From: Corallochytrium limacisporum
Lineage: Eukaryota > Opisthokonta
DNA length: 47,702 nt
NCBI GenBank assembly: GCA_002811645.1
Contig: PDIP01000263.1
Span: forward strand, 1-47,702
Direction of reading: 5' to 3'
Part shown: positions 10,415 to 21,488 of the stretch, piece after piece
Numbering within the stretch: position 1 is the first letter of the stretch
How the letters are laid out: each line of letters starts with the position of its first letter
Translations under genes and position numbers: made by a program
The notes under the pieces: model-generated
Told to the model about the DNA's origin: nothing
Databases searched by the model: none
The model's input: the letters and a program-made list of their open reading frames with translations, nothing else

Positions 10415-13400
10415 ATGGTGAGGAATCCGTTTGGCAAGCACGCTGTGGAGGCGGACATCGCGTTCCCGCCGTGCCCGATCGTATGCGCTTTGCCCGAGCG
10501 GACAAGTGAAGTCTTGCTGGAGCGAAACACCTTCTACGTGTTCAAACGCACCGGGTCGCCGACTATAGCATCAGTACGACTTATTGGGTCCACGTTGATG
10601 TTAGAAGTGCTACCGTCCAGTAGGAGATCTCCCGAAATGTATGACCTGGAACAGTTGTTCTATGCCCATCGTGGTCCAAGCATCCATCGGGAATTCCAAC
10701 GGCCAGAGGCGGAAGCAAAACCGGATTTCTGCGTGACCCTGAATTTCGGAGTGCCGTTCAAAAATAAGCCTTTGTGCCTGATGACACAGTCAGCTGAAGT
10801 TGCTGCTCGGTTTGTGGAAGGGTGCAATCTGTTGGTGAAGGCCCTTGAATTTGAGACCGACCATGAAGCAGTGAATCGTCGCATTGTGCGCGACTGGCTC
10901 AAAATGACACACAATGGTCGGTTAACTCATTTGAAGGTCAATGATATTCAGTCTGCAGCAAAACAGTCACACATGCGGATCAGAACTTCCGCGCTGCAAG
11001 ACATGGTCAAACTCTGGCTGGCAGGCCGGCCTCAGAATGAAATTGACTTTGTTATGTATCAGGCCATATGGTACAGCCTACAGGTACCGGATTGTACTCG
11101 TGCGCTCTTCCATCGGTACTCGGATCCATCGTCAAATCACACGTACATGAATTTGACATGTTTCCGTACTTTTCTCCAACGGGAGCAGTACATCAGCAAA
11201 GGAGAGTTGACGGATTCCTATGTGGAAGGCCTGATGGCTAAGTATGCACGGAATGCAGGACCGAATCCCCTCTTCGACATTCTTGACTTTCACAACTTCC
11301 TGTACGGAGTGGACAACGCGGCAATTTCCTACGAGCAGGTCTACAAGGTCAGCACCAAGGCAATGAGCCAGCCCCTCAATGAGTACTTCATTAATTCGAG
11401 TCACAACACTTATTTGATAGGTAATCAGTTCAAAGGTGAAGCCTCTGTCCAGGCATACATTGATGCCCTACGGATGGGATGCCGGTGCGTGGAATTGGAT
11501 TGTTGGGATGGACCCACCCCAGATGATCCCATCATCACGCACGGTCGCACTCTGTGTGGTCGCGTGCGTTTCTGGGATGTGATTTTGGCCATCAATGAAC
11601 ATGCTTTTGAAGCATCGCCGTACCCGGTGATTTTGAGTATCGAGAACCATTGTTGTCTGGAACAGCAGAATACTATGGCAAAGATGTTTGAGCAAGTCTT
11701 CGGAAACAAGCTCCTGAAGAGCCCAGTCTCTGCAGGGGAGGACAAGCTGCCTTCTCCAGAGCAACTCAAGTACAAGGTCATTCTGAAAAACAAGAAACTC
11801 GATGATCAGGATGCTGCCGCCGATGCAACCCTGCCTCGGTCCAGTAGTCTGACCTCTCTGTTTTCAGGTGGCGGGGATGACGACGATCAGAATAATGTCT
11901 TGCGCAGTGGGGTGCTACAAATGTTGGAGGAAAATGGACAGCAGTGGGTATGGTACTCATGCACGTTGTCATACAGTGGCCTAACCTACTGGCTGCAGAC
12001 CGAGGAAGAGAAGGGACCAGGAATTGTTGATGCTGAAAGGGAACAGTCAGTGTCGACTCCCCTGGATGAAGACAGCTCCGAAACGAGCCTAGTCAGGCAA
12101 CGTTGGTTCTTTGGCAGTGTAACTCGGCAGGAGGCTGAGCGTGTGCTCATGAACGGCCACAACGTGAATGGTGCGTTCCTTGTTCGGCCTGGCCAAGCAT
12201 TTCCAGGGGATTTTAGTATGTCCATCCTGTGGGATAGCAGGTGCGTCCACATCCGCATTAAACGGGCCGGCGACGAATTCTTTATTGCGGATGGACTTAC
12301 ATTTGCAACTTTAGAAGATCTGGTTGAGTATTACCGCCAGACGTCCATTCGCTCGCCCGAATTCTCTGTCCAGCTTGGCAGACCTGCATGGGACCCCCCA
12401 GAATGGTGGAGGGACAACATTGGCACGGAAAACGCGGAAGGCATGCTTGACATTATGAAGAAAGATGGCAGTTTTTTGCTCCGCAGGGGTGGACCAGATC
12501 GGCGAGGATATTCGCTTAGTGTGCGTGCAAAGGGCCGTAATTTCCATGTACGCCTGGAGCGCGACTCTGATGGATCTTTCATGGCCGGTACTGCATCGTT
12601 TGATACCCTGACTGACCTTGTGGAACACTTCCAGAAGACCCCCATTTACGACAACACGTACTTGACATATCCTTGCACTGCACGGGCTATTTCAGAAGCG
12701 CAGCTGAGCAGTTACCGCGACGAAGCGAGTGGTGCTGAACGGAAAATGTTCAGTCAACACAACGGTTCCAGTGGCACTTACTATGCAGCAGCAGATCTAA
12801 AGGTTAGTACGTTCCGTGAGTACCGTGCAGCGGTGAAAAGCGATTGTCTGCCAGCGCCTGATCGATCCGATATGCTCCCCTTGCGAAAGTTGGATATTGT
12901 GACGGTACTTAGCGAACCGAGGGATATTAACGGTTTACGCTGTGTGCAGGTGTCTCACAAGGGTCAAGTGGGCCAGGCTCCCTTCGATCAGCTGCAGGCC
13001 GTCGGCGAGCAAGAAATTGTGGAGGAAGACAGCATTGTGGAACAGTTCCACATTGCTGCAACAGGTCTCCAGGTCCAGGAGGAGCCTTGTTCTTACCAAC
13101 TCGATGATGGTTCGACTGTGCAGGGCACGGTCATATACTTGCGCGACAATATGGAACGAGGATTTCTTCTGCGTCATGAGGACGAAGACGAGATGCAAGG
13201 CTGGCTCACTGACTTGCGTAGTCTCACTGAGATTTCGCAGGCCATGAGTGACAAAGTGCAAGACATTAGCAAACGGAGAAATATTAGCGAGAGACTGAGC
13301 AATCTTGTGGTATACTGCAGACCAAAGCACTTCAAGAATCCGGCGTATGCCATGAACAATTTCAAGTTCTACAACATGTCGTCGTTTAAGGAGAGCAGTG

Positions 13401-14284
13401 CGCGGTCATGGATTTTCCGGGAGTACACAAACTACCTCAAGTTCAACCAAAAGTTCATCAGTCGAATCTATCCCGATGGCAAACGTGTCAATTCCTCGAA
13501 TTACGAGCCCGTACTCTACTGGTCTGCAGGTTGTCATATGGTGGCACTGAACTACCAGACCTTTGACGACCCGATGGTGGTGAACACAGCTCGGTTCCTG
13601 GAGAATGGCAACTGTGGCTACCTCCTGCAACCAGAATTTTTGCGCAAGAACAAATCTTTTGACATAGCACTGCCTCAAGAGCATGCAACGGAGCCAATTG
13701 AGATGCGCTTGGCCATCATGGCAGGTAAATGCCTTCGCAAGGATTCAAACGGTGCCCTTAAACCATGGGTTGATGTCGATCTTATTGGGGCGGACGTCGA
13801 CTGCAAATTCATCTATCACTCGTCCGAGGCAGACAATGGACTCTGTGCTAACTATCAGGTGGAGAATGATCAATTAATTGAGTTCCACTGCTTCTATCCT
13901 GAGCTCGCCATGTTGCGCTTTATTGTAAAGGAAAGCGATATGTTTGAGAAGCCTCGCGTGAAGGGCTGGGCGTACATTCCACTCAACAAGATTCAACCTG
14001 GCTGGCGGGTCATTCAACTGCGCAGTCCCAACTACGGGGCCCTCCAGTCGCAGGCTAAGTTGTTGGTATACTTCCAGGGAACGCAGAAGGCGCATGTCAA
14101 AGCGGAAATCGCAGCAGTGGAACAAGCTCTTGGTCAGGCGCGCCGGGCAACTATCCGACGTCGCCCCCGTGGCTCCCCCAACGATGCGGATGATCGCGAC
14201 CTCAGGAAGATCACCAAACAAATTGCAGACCTGGAGATGCGCAGGGAGCAGATGAAGTCGCAACATTACGAAAGCTATAACTAA
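10415..14284 (+). CDS. PLCG1: Phosphoinositide-specific phospholipase C gamma
   Basis: This 1289-residue protein hydrolyses PIP2 to diacylglycerol and IP3 and is activated through phosphotyrosine signalling at the plasma membrane. Domains in order: N-terminal PH-like region, EF-hand-like region, X box (about 317-461, with SSHNTYL and ITHGRTL carrying the two catalytic histidines), first half of a split PH, nSH2 (about 563-648, GAFLVRPG), cSH2 (about 662-752, GSFLLRRG), SH3-like region (about 795-865), second half of the split PH, Y box (about 955-1077, NFKFYNMSSF) and C2 (about 1095-1222). The insert between X and Y boxes is diagnostic of the gamma class. Length equals human PLCG1 (about 1290). 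The SH3-like region lacks the ALYDY core and the conserved tryptophan. A short basic coiled tail ends the protein. The gene is intronless and convergent with GNL2, 159 bp apart. Confidence 0.96.
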   Translation: MVRNPFGKHAVEADIAFPPCPIVCALPERTSEVLLERNTFYVFKRTGSPTIASVRLIGSTLMLEVLPSSRRSPEMYDLEQLFYAHRGPSIHREFQRPEAEAKPDFCVTLNFGVPFKNKPLCLMTQSAEVAARFVEGCNLLVKALEFETDHEAVNRRIVRDWLKMTHNGRLTHLKVNDIQSAAKQSHMRIRTSALQDMVKLWLAGRPQNEIDFVMYQAIWYSLQVPDCTRALFHRYSDPSSNHTYMNLTCFRTFLQREQYISKGELTDSYVEGLMAKYARNAGPNPLFDILDFHNFLYGVDNAAISYEQVYKVSTKAMSQPLNEYFINSSHNTYLIGNQFKGEASVQAYIDALRMGCRCVELDCWDGPTPDDPIITHGRTLCGRVRFWDVILAINEHAFEASPYPVILSIENHCCLEQQNTMAKMFEQVFGNKLLKSPVSAGEDKLPSPEQLKYKVILKNKKLDDQDAAADATLPRSSSLTSLFSGGGDDDDQNNVLRSGVLQMLEENGQQWVWYSCTLSYSGLTYWLQTEEEKGPGIVDAEREQSVSTPLDEDSSETSLVRQRWFFGSVTRQEAERVLMNGHNVNGAFLVRPGQAFPGDFSMSILWDSRCVHIRIKRAGDEFFIADGLTFATLEDLVEYYRQTSIRSPEFSVQLGRPAWDPPEWWRDNIGTENAEGMLDIMKKDGSFLLRRGGPDRRGYSLSVRAKGRNFHVRLERDSDGSFMAGTASFDTLTDLVEHFQKTPIYDNTYLTYPCTARAISEAQLSSYRDEASGAERKMFSQHNGSSGTYYAAADLKVSTFREYRAAVKSDCLPAPDRSDMLPLRKLDIVTVLSEPRDINGLRCVQVSHKGQVGQAPFDQLQAVGEQEIVEEDSIVEQFHIAATGLQVQEEPCSYQLDDGSTVQGTVIYLRDNMERGFLLRHEDEDEMQGWLTDLRSLTEISQAMSDKVQDISKRRNISERLSNLVVYCRPKHFKNPAYAMNNFKFYNMSSFKESSARSWIFREYTNYLKFNQKFISRIYPDGKRVNSSNYEPVLYWSAGCHMVALNYQTFDDPMVVNTARFLENGNCGYLLQPEFLRKNKSFDIALPQEHATEPIEMRLAIMAGKCLRKDSNGALKPWVDVDLIGADVDCKFIYHSSEADNGLCANYQVENDQLIEFHCFYPELAMLRFIVKESDMFEKPRVKGWAYIPLNKIQPGWRVIQLRSPNYGALQSQAKLLVYFQGTQKAHVKAEIAAVEQALGQARRATIRRRPRGSPNDADDRDLRKITKQIADLEMRREQMKSQHYESYN

Positions 14285-14443
14285 GACAGTGGAAGAGATA
14301 CCATGGTCACAATGGTGTGGACAGAGAATTCTAATACACTATTCTTTCACGGTGGTCCACTAAACGAAACACAGCGGTGTATTGTTTTAAAGTAGTTTAG
14401 GATAGCTCTAGCTTAAACAGCACATTGGAGGCGTGCTTCACAT

Positions 14444-16549
14444 TTACTTCTTGCGAGGTTTGGGTTGACCACGGCGTTGACGCTTAGCCCCGCGTTCCAT
14501 GGCCGCTGCAGCCTCGGCACGCTTCTGCAGGTTCTTATTCTTTACGTTAACCCTAGAGTAGTATTTCTCACCCGTAAGTTTCTTATTTGTAGTCATGCGC
14601 TTTTCCTTTTTCTTGGAGTGGCGCAGGTTGCGTCGTTCGTCATCGTCATCCTCTGGTTCGTCAGCAGTCTTGTCTTTCTCAGTGTCCCCTGATTTGACTT
14701 TCTTTGGCTTCCTCCTTCTTGGATGCTCCTCTTCATCATCACTCATGTCCCCATCATCATCGTCATCATCATCGTCACCGTCGTCGTCTTCCAGATCCTG
14801 CTCCTTCCGCAAAGCCCTGACTTCCGCGGCCGTCGCGGGACGCCCCTCTACGGACGCAAATACCTGATCCCAGTCTGGCTCCTTGGCATCGGCCTGTTCC
14901 TCATTGTCTACTTCCACGTGGGCCTTTTCATCTTCAGCAGCGCTCTCCTCGTCATCAACGTCTACCTTTGCAGGGCGCCCACTGCCGGCACCGAGGACAT
15001 TGCTTGCCACCTTGATGTTCTTGAAATCCTGTGCAACAGCCACATCTCCCGCTTCACCGCCGTTGGCTGTGTCGTCTTTCTCACCGGTGGGTACAAAGTG
15101 AGGCAACCTACCACGCTGCCAGTCGCTCAGAACCATCTTGGCCACCGTGCGGATATCTGCCTCGCCACCTTTCAACAGACGACCACTCTTGCGGGCCAGC
15201 TTGTCGAGGAAGTCTTCACCATCTTCCCATCCGTCCACGTTGTAGGTACGCTTGATATAGAGAGGGTTAATGCGCTCCAGCATCGGCTCAATGTAGTCCT
15301 CAGGTGTCTCCAAATTTTCGATACGCACGACAGATTTGAGGACGGCCTCTGCTTCTGTATCCTTTTCGTTGCTATGTACCACTCCAGGGCAATCAATTAG
15401 GTAGATGCGGCGGAACAGTGTAATGTACTGCCACACCTTCGTCTCACCGGGGATAGGTGCGGTCTTGCATACCTTGGCCGCCTTCAACGCATTGATAACG
15501 GAACTTTTGCCCACGTTCGGGTACCCAATGAACCCGACACTAATCTGGCGACGGTCCTTGTGTAAATGGCTGAACTGACGCAGCAGTTGAATCAAAGAAC
15601 CTTTCCCAAAAGGATTCGTAATGGAAGCATGGAAAGCAATGGTTGGGTACTCTGCGCTCAAATTTCGAACCCATTGTTCGGTCACCCAGGTTGGGACCAA
15701 GTCAACTTTGTTGAGTACCAACACAACATGCTTATGGGGAGCTTCTGTCTGGATAAACTCTTCTACATGAGTACTCCGAGTACCTAGTGGATCGCGCGCG
15801 TCAAGTACCTGTACCACAACGTCACTTGAGTCAATGACCTTGTGTAATTCCCCCCAAATCCGCTTGCTCTGACCCTTGCTGAACATTCTATGTGCTGTTT
15901 CGTCTGTGGTACCCATGTCCTCCCGTACTACATCCCTGTCCTTGGTCGAATCATACTCTTCGCCCTTTGTCTCGACCGCTGAGGCCAGCTCAGTCATGCT
16001 CAGGTGCTGCAGTTTTGGACGCTTGCGTTGTGCCTTCTTGCCGAAGGTCTTATCGAAGCCCTCAACCTCAAGAATCTTCACATGCGGACTCGTAGTCTTC
16101 TCGTTGTCGATACCATCCCGGATCAGGGCCATGGGTAGCTTGTTGCGGCGAAGAACAACCTGGTATGGGTCCTTCTCCGCGCCCGCGGCGGCTTCCTTGA
16201 ACTTCTCAAGATCACTCTGTCCCACGACGCGGGTGTTGCCAAACCACCGACGGTCAGGCTGCACGCGTGCCACCGTGCCGGAGGTCAATTTGCTCTGGAA
16301 TGGTGCCTCCTTCACAACCTCACCCTTTCTGTTACGCACCACTTTGCCACCGCTCTTATACATGGCCAAGCGCTGGATAGTTGACTTGTCCCGGAGCTGT
16401 GTGGAACCCACACGTTTGCCAATGGTGGGCTTTCCATTGACGAGCTTTCGGTTGGGGTTGATAGCAGCATTACTGCTTTTGAACGATGTTCCTTTGTGGA
16501 TGTTGGCACCCTTCTTTGTGGAGCGACGCTCCTTTTTGGACAGTCCCAT
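14444..16549 (-). CDS. GNL2: Nucleolar GTPase NOG2/GNL2 (60S ribosome assembly)
   Basis: A 701-residue circularly permuted GTPase of the NOG2/GNL2 family, which acts on pre-60S particles in the nucleolus and nucleoplasm. The NGP1NT region includes [12 protein letters not shown] and [14 protein letters not shown] (about residues 97-140). The permuted G motifs follow: G4 [10 protein letters not shown] (about 285) precedes G1 [12 protein letters not shown] (about 341) and G3 DCPGVV (about 387). The C-terminal third contains a run of about 15 Asp residues interrupted by Gly, encoded by an imperfect GAT/GAC repeat near 14745-14790, then a Lys/Arg-rich tail suited to rRNA binding and nuclear localisation. 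The N-terminus MGLSKKERR supports the start. Size matches human GNL2 (731). Confidence 0.95.
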   Translation of the reverse strand: MGLSKKERRSTKKGANIHKGTSFKSSNAAINPNRKLVNGKPTIGKRVGSTQLRDKSTIQRLAMYKSGGKVVRNRKGEVVKEAPFQSKLTSGTVARVQPDRRWFGNTRVVGQSDLEKFKEAAAGAEKDPYQVVLRRNKLPMALIRDGIDNEKTTSPHVKILEVEGFDKTFGKKAQRKRPKLQHLSMTELASAVETKGEEYDSTKDRDVVREDMGTTDETAHRMFSKGQSKRIWGELHKVIDSSDVVVQVLDARDPLGTRSTHVEEFIQTEAPHKHVVLVLNKVDLVPTWVTEQWVRNLSAEYPTIAFHASITNPFGKGSLIQLLRQFSHLHKDRRQISVGFIGYPNVGKSSVINALKAAKVCKTAPIPGETKVWQYITLFRRIYLIDCPGVVHSNEKDTEAEAVLKSVVRIENLETPEDYIEPMLERINPLYIKRTYNVDGWEDGEDFLDKLARKSGRLLKGGEADIRTVAKMVLSDWQRGRLPHFVPTGEKDDTANGGEAGDVAVAQDFKNIKVASNVLGAGSGRPAKVDVDDEESAAEDEKAHVEVDNEEQADAKEPDWDQVFASVEGRPATAAEVRALRKEQDLEDDDGDDDDDDDDGDMSDDEEEHPRRRKPKKVKSGDTEKDKTADEPEDDDDERRNLRHSKKKEKRMTTNKKLTGEKYYSRVNVKNKNLQKRAEAAAAMERGAKRQRRGQPKPRKK

Positions 16550-17503
16550 AGTAATTGTCTGAATTCCACCTATCTAATAACCTTTTCCAATAATTGACCT
16601 TAAAACGACAAGGTCGATCCGGTCATGTTTTTGTACCTAGTATTTATCTTAAGGTCAATGGAGAAATATAGATGCTATCATTTTTTTCGAGGGACATGAT
16701 CGTCAATATGTTGAGAATTGCGCTCTGAACTACGTGTACATGTTTCTGGCGCATGCTTTAGTCATTTGGTCACAATGGATTCTGTGGTACATTTTTGTTT
16801 CAAAATCCATGGCAAGGAAAATGTGCACGCAACAAGACTGTGTGAGATTTAACGGTAGGTAGTCAGCCGGTGCCAAGCCGTACGATGAATTTAGGCGTCC
16901 GCCCCAAGGCGCACGCTCTAGAGAGGCCGAATGGGCACTCCCGGCACACCTCGCGCTTTTCGATCCGAAGTGTGGGTGGTCCACTGGGTGGTCCCCGCGT
17001 GTGTGAGAAACCCTCCCCCAAGAAGACTGGTCGGTGCGGGTCTCTGTACGAATCATTAAATTGATTCAAAAATATATTTTTACCTACCTCCCGTAAGGAA
17101 CACATAATATGCAGGCAACTGTCAAACTTGATTAAGGCTGTTCAGACGGTAGCACGGAAATGTATAGAAAACCCCAATGCAAGGGAATGATTTGGCAAGT
17201 TAAATCTCCCAATCGTACGTAAGGCCCAAGGATACGGGTCCTTGAAATGGGCACCGGTCCTTCGCTGCTGGATCCATTCCGTGCCTAACAATACTGCACA
17301 TTAGCGTCCGATTGTCATCGCCACTCTTATCATCATGTCAATAGTTCGAATACGTTCTCCCGGAGGAGCACAATCTAACGCTGTCTCCCACATGTGCGAG
17401 TGACTTGATGACGATGTCCCAAAGTTCCCGAAATCTGCCGTCCACGCACACACACACCGAGGACCGCGCACCACCAAGGAAACTTTCTGCGTCCGTACGA
17501 GGT

Positions 17504-17574
17504 GGAGAGAGAGCGAGAGAGAGAGAGAGAGAGCGAGAGAGCGAGAGAGAGCGAGAGAGAGAGAGAGAGCGAGA
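17504..17574. repeat. (GA)n microsatellite with GC interruptions
   Basis: About 70 bases of GA dinucleotides interrupted at intervals by GCGA. The tract is polypurine on the plus strand and lies about 1.2 kb upstream of the NEK gene. It is the reverse complement in kind of the CT tract at 18007. Confidence 0.92.
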
Positions 17575-17897
17575 TCCACGGCGTTTCGTACACCAACGCC
17601 TCTCCTCTCCGGCGGTTGGAAAATAGGGCAAGACGGGGGGCTGTGTTTGTGTCTTGGCGCCGCTGCCACCCTAATGCTTCCCCACTCGCCAAAACAGTTT
17701 CTTTCCATCAGCCTTTACTTCGTTTTCGTTTTGCCCAGTGTGTCTTTGCACCGGATGCCGGGTCGTTGATAATTTCTTGCAGTTAAACTCCACCATTCTT
17801 TGTCCTCCCCGAGCAACGATCTTTTTAAAGAAAAGGACTGTGCTGGTTTAAATTGTTGGTCCCCCTTTCTGAAGGCCCCTACGAGCAAAAAAAAGTG

Positions 17898-17910
17898 TAT
17901 ATATAAAAGG
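17898..17910 (+). promoter_or_regulatory. Candidate TATA box
   Basis: TATATATAAAAGG is a strong match to the TATAWAWR consensus and is followed by a GC-rich CCGGGG. It precedes the NEK start codon by about 875 bp, so it would imply a long 5' untranslated region containing the CT tract, a spliced leader exon, or a separate non-coding transcript. The assignment rests on sequence match alone. Confidence 0.35.
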
Positions 17911-18002
17911 CCGGGGAGAGACGAGGGAGTGGCTGCTGCTGCTCTGAAACAAAGGACGAGAAAGAGAAAGGAGAATTCGGGACTGAGGACTATTTTCCCC
18001 CT

Positions 18003-18006
<4 letters not shown>

Positions 18007-18038
<32 letters not shown>

Positions 18039-18045
18039 CCTCCCT
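18007..18045. repeat. (CT)n microsatellite with TCCC tail
   Basis: About 14 TC units are followed by three TCCC units. It is a polypyrimidine tract on the plus strand and lies downstream of the candidate TATA box. A GAGA-type factor or triplex-forming role is possible but not shown. Confidence 0.92.
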
Positions 18046-18784
18046 GCGTCCGTTCCGTGGTGCGCGCCCAATGAAAAGTGTTGGGAGGCGGGGGGCCTCT
18101 TAACTCGCCGTGTGCATCTCTCCATTTCTCTTTCTTTTTTTTTTTTTGTTTCAAAACCGACCGAGCCCGGAGGCCCCCCCCGCGGCTCCTTTTGTAGCCT
18201 TCCGTGTCCCTTGGCCTTTTTTTTTCTTCCCGTTTTTTTTTTTGCCCTTTTCGCTCGCCCTTCGGTGCGCCTTGTTTTCCGTAACCTGGCCAGCTGCACC
18301 ACAGCCAAGAACGCGGAGCGGGGAGTGCGCGGTTCGGTGGTGTCGCTGAGTCAGTGAAACAGCAGCCACGCACGATACAGCGATAAGCAGGAAAACTGTC
18401 CTTGGGCTCATCTTGTTACTAACACCGTCTTTTCTCGAGAACGATGGTGATGAAATGTGGGTGAGTACTTGAAATAACGCGCGCTAGCATACATGGTTGC
18501 GGTGTAACGGTCCCGATCAATAGATTTGCCACAGATGGCGCCTTGGTGTAGATTAGGTTGAAAAGGTGCGGCATTGGCTAAAGCGGTTTTTACCAAGTCA
18601 CAGTGTCATACCCAATAGTGAGAAACCTGTCCTCTAGAAACAGGAAAGGAAATAACCGAAGTTCTAGACCTTGGAAATAGAGCAGAAACAATAGAACTAG
18701 CTGTGGGCGCACGGGTGTAGTGGCTCGGACCAATAAAGAAACAGTAGCCTCCGTGCTAGTATCCAAAAGAGACATTGGGCCACC

Positions 18785-19720
18785 ATGGACGATGCTGGTA
18801 ACGTCGGTCTTGTCGAGCCCGTCAATGACGACAGTAACCCCTACACCAAGCTGGCTAACTTCAAATTACTAAAGATGATCGGCCAGGGACAATTCAGCAC
18901 AGTGTGGAAGGCGCGATGCATCATTGATCAACAGATTGTTGCACTAAAGAAGGTTCAGGTTTTTGAGCTAATGGATGCGAAGGCACGGAACGATTGTATT
19001 AAGGAGATAGATCTCCTCAAACATTTGGATCATCCTAATGTGATTCGTTATCTGGCTTCCTTCATCGAGTCCAATGAGCTTAACATTGTTTTGGAACTGG
19101 CAGACGCAGGCGATCTGTCCCGCATGATCAAGCATTTTAAAAAACATGAAAAGCTGATTCCGGAGAAGACTGTATGGAAATACTTTGTCCAGATTGCCAG
19201 GGGCGTAGGAAGTATGCACGATAAGCGCATTATGCACAGAGACATCAAACCTGCTAACGTCTTTATCACAGCAACGGGCATGGTCAAACTTGGCGACCTG
19301 GGATTAGGAAGAATGTTCAGTTCAAAGACCAATATTGCCACGTCTTTGGTGGGCACGCCGTATTACATGAGCCCAGAGCGCATTCGGGAGAATGGTTATA
19401 ACTTTAAATCGGACATTTGGTCCCTGGGTTGCTTACTATACGAAATGGCTGCCCTGCAGTCGCCGTTTTACGGAGACAAGATGAATCTCTATACCCTTTG
19501 CAAGAAAATCGAACGGTGTGACTACCCCCCGTTGCCTGCAAACGTGTACAGTGAACAGCTGCGTGGGTTGGTGGCTGCGTGCATCCAAGTTGAACCGGAA
19601 CGGCGACCCAACATCCACCAGATTCTGGAGGTGGCGGAGGCGATGCACAGTCACTACCTCTCTCTACAGGCAGCCCAAAGGGAGGCCCAGGCAGCTGCAG
19701 CTGCCCAGCCACCCGCATAG
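18785..19720 (+). CDS. NEK7: NEK6/NEK7-type mitotic serine/threonine kinase
   Basis: A 311-residue protein consisting almost entirely of a kinase domain. In animals NEK6/7 are activated by NEK9 and promote spindle assembly and cytokinesis. The glycine loop GQGQFSTVW (33-41), VALKKVQ with the ATP-binding lysine (about 55), [10 protein letters not shown] (about 153) and DLG in place of DFG (a NEK6/7 trait) are present. The activation segment [14 protein letters not shown] and the block [20 protein letters not shown] are nearly identical to animal NEK6/7. Short N- and C-terminal extensions fit the family length (about 300). The ATG sits in an excellent Kozak context (GCCACCATGG). A short Ala/Gln tail follows the domain. 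It is convergent with the next gene, 147 bp apart. Confidence 0.95.
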   Translation: MDDAGNVGLVEPVNDDSNPYTKLANFKLLKMIGQGQFSTVWKARCIIDQQIVALKKVQVFELMDAKARNDCIKEIDLLKHLDHPNVIRYLASFIESNELNIVLELADAGDLSRMIKHFKKHEKLIPEKTVWKYFVQIARGVGSMHDKRIMHRDIKPANVFITATGMVKLGDLGLGRMFSSKTNIATSLVGTPYYMSPERIRENGYNFKSDIWSLGCLLYEMAALQSPFYGDKMNLYTLCKKIERCDYPPLPANVYSEQLRGLVAACIQVEPERRPNIHQILEVAEAMHSHYLSLQAAQREAQAAAAAQPPA

Positions 19721-19867
19721 ATGTAAACACTTCATATCTATCAAAATTTACTTAAACATCCACTACCATGCGATTCTTTGGGTCACGTTGAGTAATGGTG
19801 TCAGAAGTCCCTTACTTGCGGATTGACTATCTATGGGATCCAAACTGTAGCTCTAGGGCAAGGTTGC

Positions 19868-20755
19868 TTAAATATTACCAGCGTAGACCTCAAAGCGACT
19901 TTTCAGGCGCCAGCAATCAATTTGAGTCGCCGAGCCGAGCAACATGGCAAAGCGCATGCCCACCAGAGGTGCGGCTGTCTTAAGATTCTGTAGACGTGTG
20001 CCTTTTGCAAACTGCAGTGGGGCCTTAAGCACCATCAGTACATTGCCAAGTACAAATCCAGCGCTGGTTCCAACTAGGGCCATGCGAATGCAAGAGATGC
20101 GCATGGTTTTGACTGCCGGTCTTGTCAGAGGGTCCTGCTCCGCACCGGCCAGAACGGTATCCATGCCACCCTGTAGAGCATGCTCACCAACCTCTGTGAT
20201 TACAGCTTTATCGACCATGTCTTCCTGATCCTGCCATGATTCCTGGCTACGGCCTGTCAGTGAATTCTTGAGTTTGTTTAAGGAAAACAGCGGCAGATTG
20301 GCTGTTTGAACGGCATCAATTGCGCTCTGGTCTAAACCTTCGACCTCCTTGTCAGCCCACAAATCACGAACGTTCTCTTGCGTGGGGTCAGCGAATACGA
20401 CGCCGGGGTCCATATCTTCGTCCTCTGATGTTGACAACAGAGCTTCGTCATCTTCGGGCAAATTCTCTTTCTGCGCTACTGTCATGCGTGCCTCCTCACC
20501 GTGTAGGTCCAGAATCTTGTCAGCCTTGTGGGTGATCCCAGTGACAGCTGACCGAATGGCCAAGCTTGTGTAAAAGGCACCGATTAGAGTTGTGAGAGTG
20601 CCATTGTATATCGTCTGTCTCACTGCAGGATAGGCAACCAGTGTCCGCGCAATATAGCGGTTGATCAGAACTCCTGGAAAGCTGGGAGACAAAACACTGA
20701 AAACCCTCTTTCGAGAAGCAGATTGCTTGTCATCAATTCCCATGGTTGATGGCAT
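19868..20755 (-). CDS. Unrecognised protein with candidate membrane segments
   Basis: A 295-residue protein I cannot place in a family. The start is an ATG with no competing upstream ATG. Two hydrophobic stretches are visible: about residues 51-70 (TLTTLIGAFYTSLAIRSAV) and about 225-250 (MALVGTSAGFVLGNVLMVLK). Between them lies a soluble acidic region with LPEDDEALLSTSEDEDMDPG. The N-terminal 45 residues are Ser/Arg-rich with few acidic residues, which would allow an organellar location, but this is a guess. Codon use and uninterrupted frame resemble neighbouring genes. The end is convergent with NEK, supporting a real gene, as the same arrangement recurs along the window. Confidence 0.7.
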   Translation of the reverse strand: MPSTMGIDDKQSASRKRVFSVLSPSFPGVLINRYIARTLVAYPAVRQTIYNGTLTTLIGAFYTSLAIRSAVTGITHKADKILDLHGEEARMTVAQKENLPEDDEALLSTSEDEDMDPGVVFADPTQENVRDLWADKEVEGLDQSAIDAVQTANLPLFSLNKLKNSLTGRSQESWQDQEDMVDKAVITEVGEHALQGGMDTVLAGAEQDPLTRPAVKTMRISCIRMALVGTSAGFVLGNVLMVLKAPLQFAKGTRLQNLKTAAPLVGMRFAMLLGSATQIDCWRLKSRFEVYAGNI

Positions 20756-21488
20756 CCTTATTGCTTCTTACTAATGAAGAGTAAATCTACATTGTCGCAC
20801 TCTGACTAAGCTACACCTTATCTGATGGTCTCGAGATCCGAGCTCGTTCTCTATTCGCATCTTACCGCATACATTGAGCAATACCATTTTGGAATCAGAG
20901 TACATTGCATAAAATAAGTAACTGATCATCCTCCGACGCTAGAATCCGGCGCACAGCAACCCTACAGCCTCTGATGTTCGGGATGTCCTCAAACTGCCCA
21001 GACCCGACATGAACCCTGCGCGCGTCTGAACGAGCCCGGGGCTACGCAATCTCCGTCCCTCCCCCTTTCGTTGACCCATTCCGAATGAAGGGTGTGCGTA
21101 CGGCCGCTGGTTATAGAGCACGTCAGGAACCTCTAGTCCGACCCGAAGGGCCGGGTGATATCCAAATTCCTCGGGCCAGCCCGTTGCCGACAAATATGTC
21201 TGGGGCCTATTTTCAGTGCGGGCAAAGCTTACGTTTTCCGGCGCCTTCCGAAGGGGGTCCCGACCCGGCCCGACAAGACACCTCAGGTGGCTCGGTGGGC
21301 CTTATCGGCAATCAGTCAGGTACTTGTTGGAAGGTCAGATACTCATTCAAAGATCGCCTCTTGCGGTATAACATTTAGGGAAACTGTTTAATAGTAGAGA
21401 TACTATGTGACTCTGAGAGATTACAAGCGGTGCCCATCCAGGAATGTGAGGTAGCTGACATGACATAGTACACGTTGCAACTACAACC
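20756..21488. other. Gene-free divergent promoter region
   Basis: Located between the divergently transcribed unknown membrane protein and the GLT8D-type gene. Composition is mixed, without a long homopolymer run. No RNA gene, domain-bearing frame or clear TATA box is visible. Confidence 0.45.

Larger units (their letters stand above)
16550..18784. other. Gene-free region between divergent GNL2 and NEK genes
   Basis: About 2.2 kb should contain the promoters of both divergent genes. It holds a GA microsatellite, a CT microsatellite, runs of 9-13 T residues (18135-18147, 18217-18243) and a TATA-like element. Open frames within 17301-18411 are low-complexity translations of these repeats. No RNA gene is recognised. 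Confidence 0.5.

Noticed and set aside
17301-18411. Several frames rich in Ser-Leu, Arg-Glu or Lys in the GNL2/NEK gap
   Set aside because: They translate GA, CT and T repeats in different frames; not protein genes.
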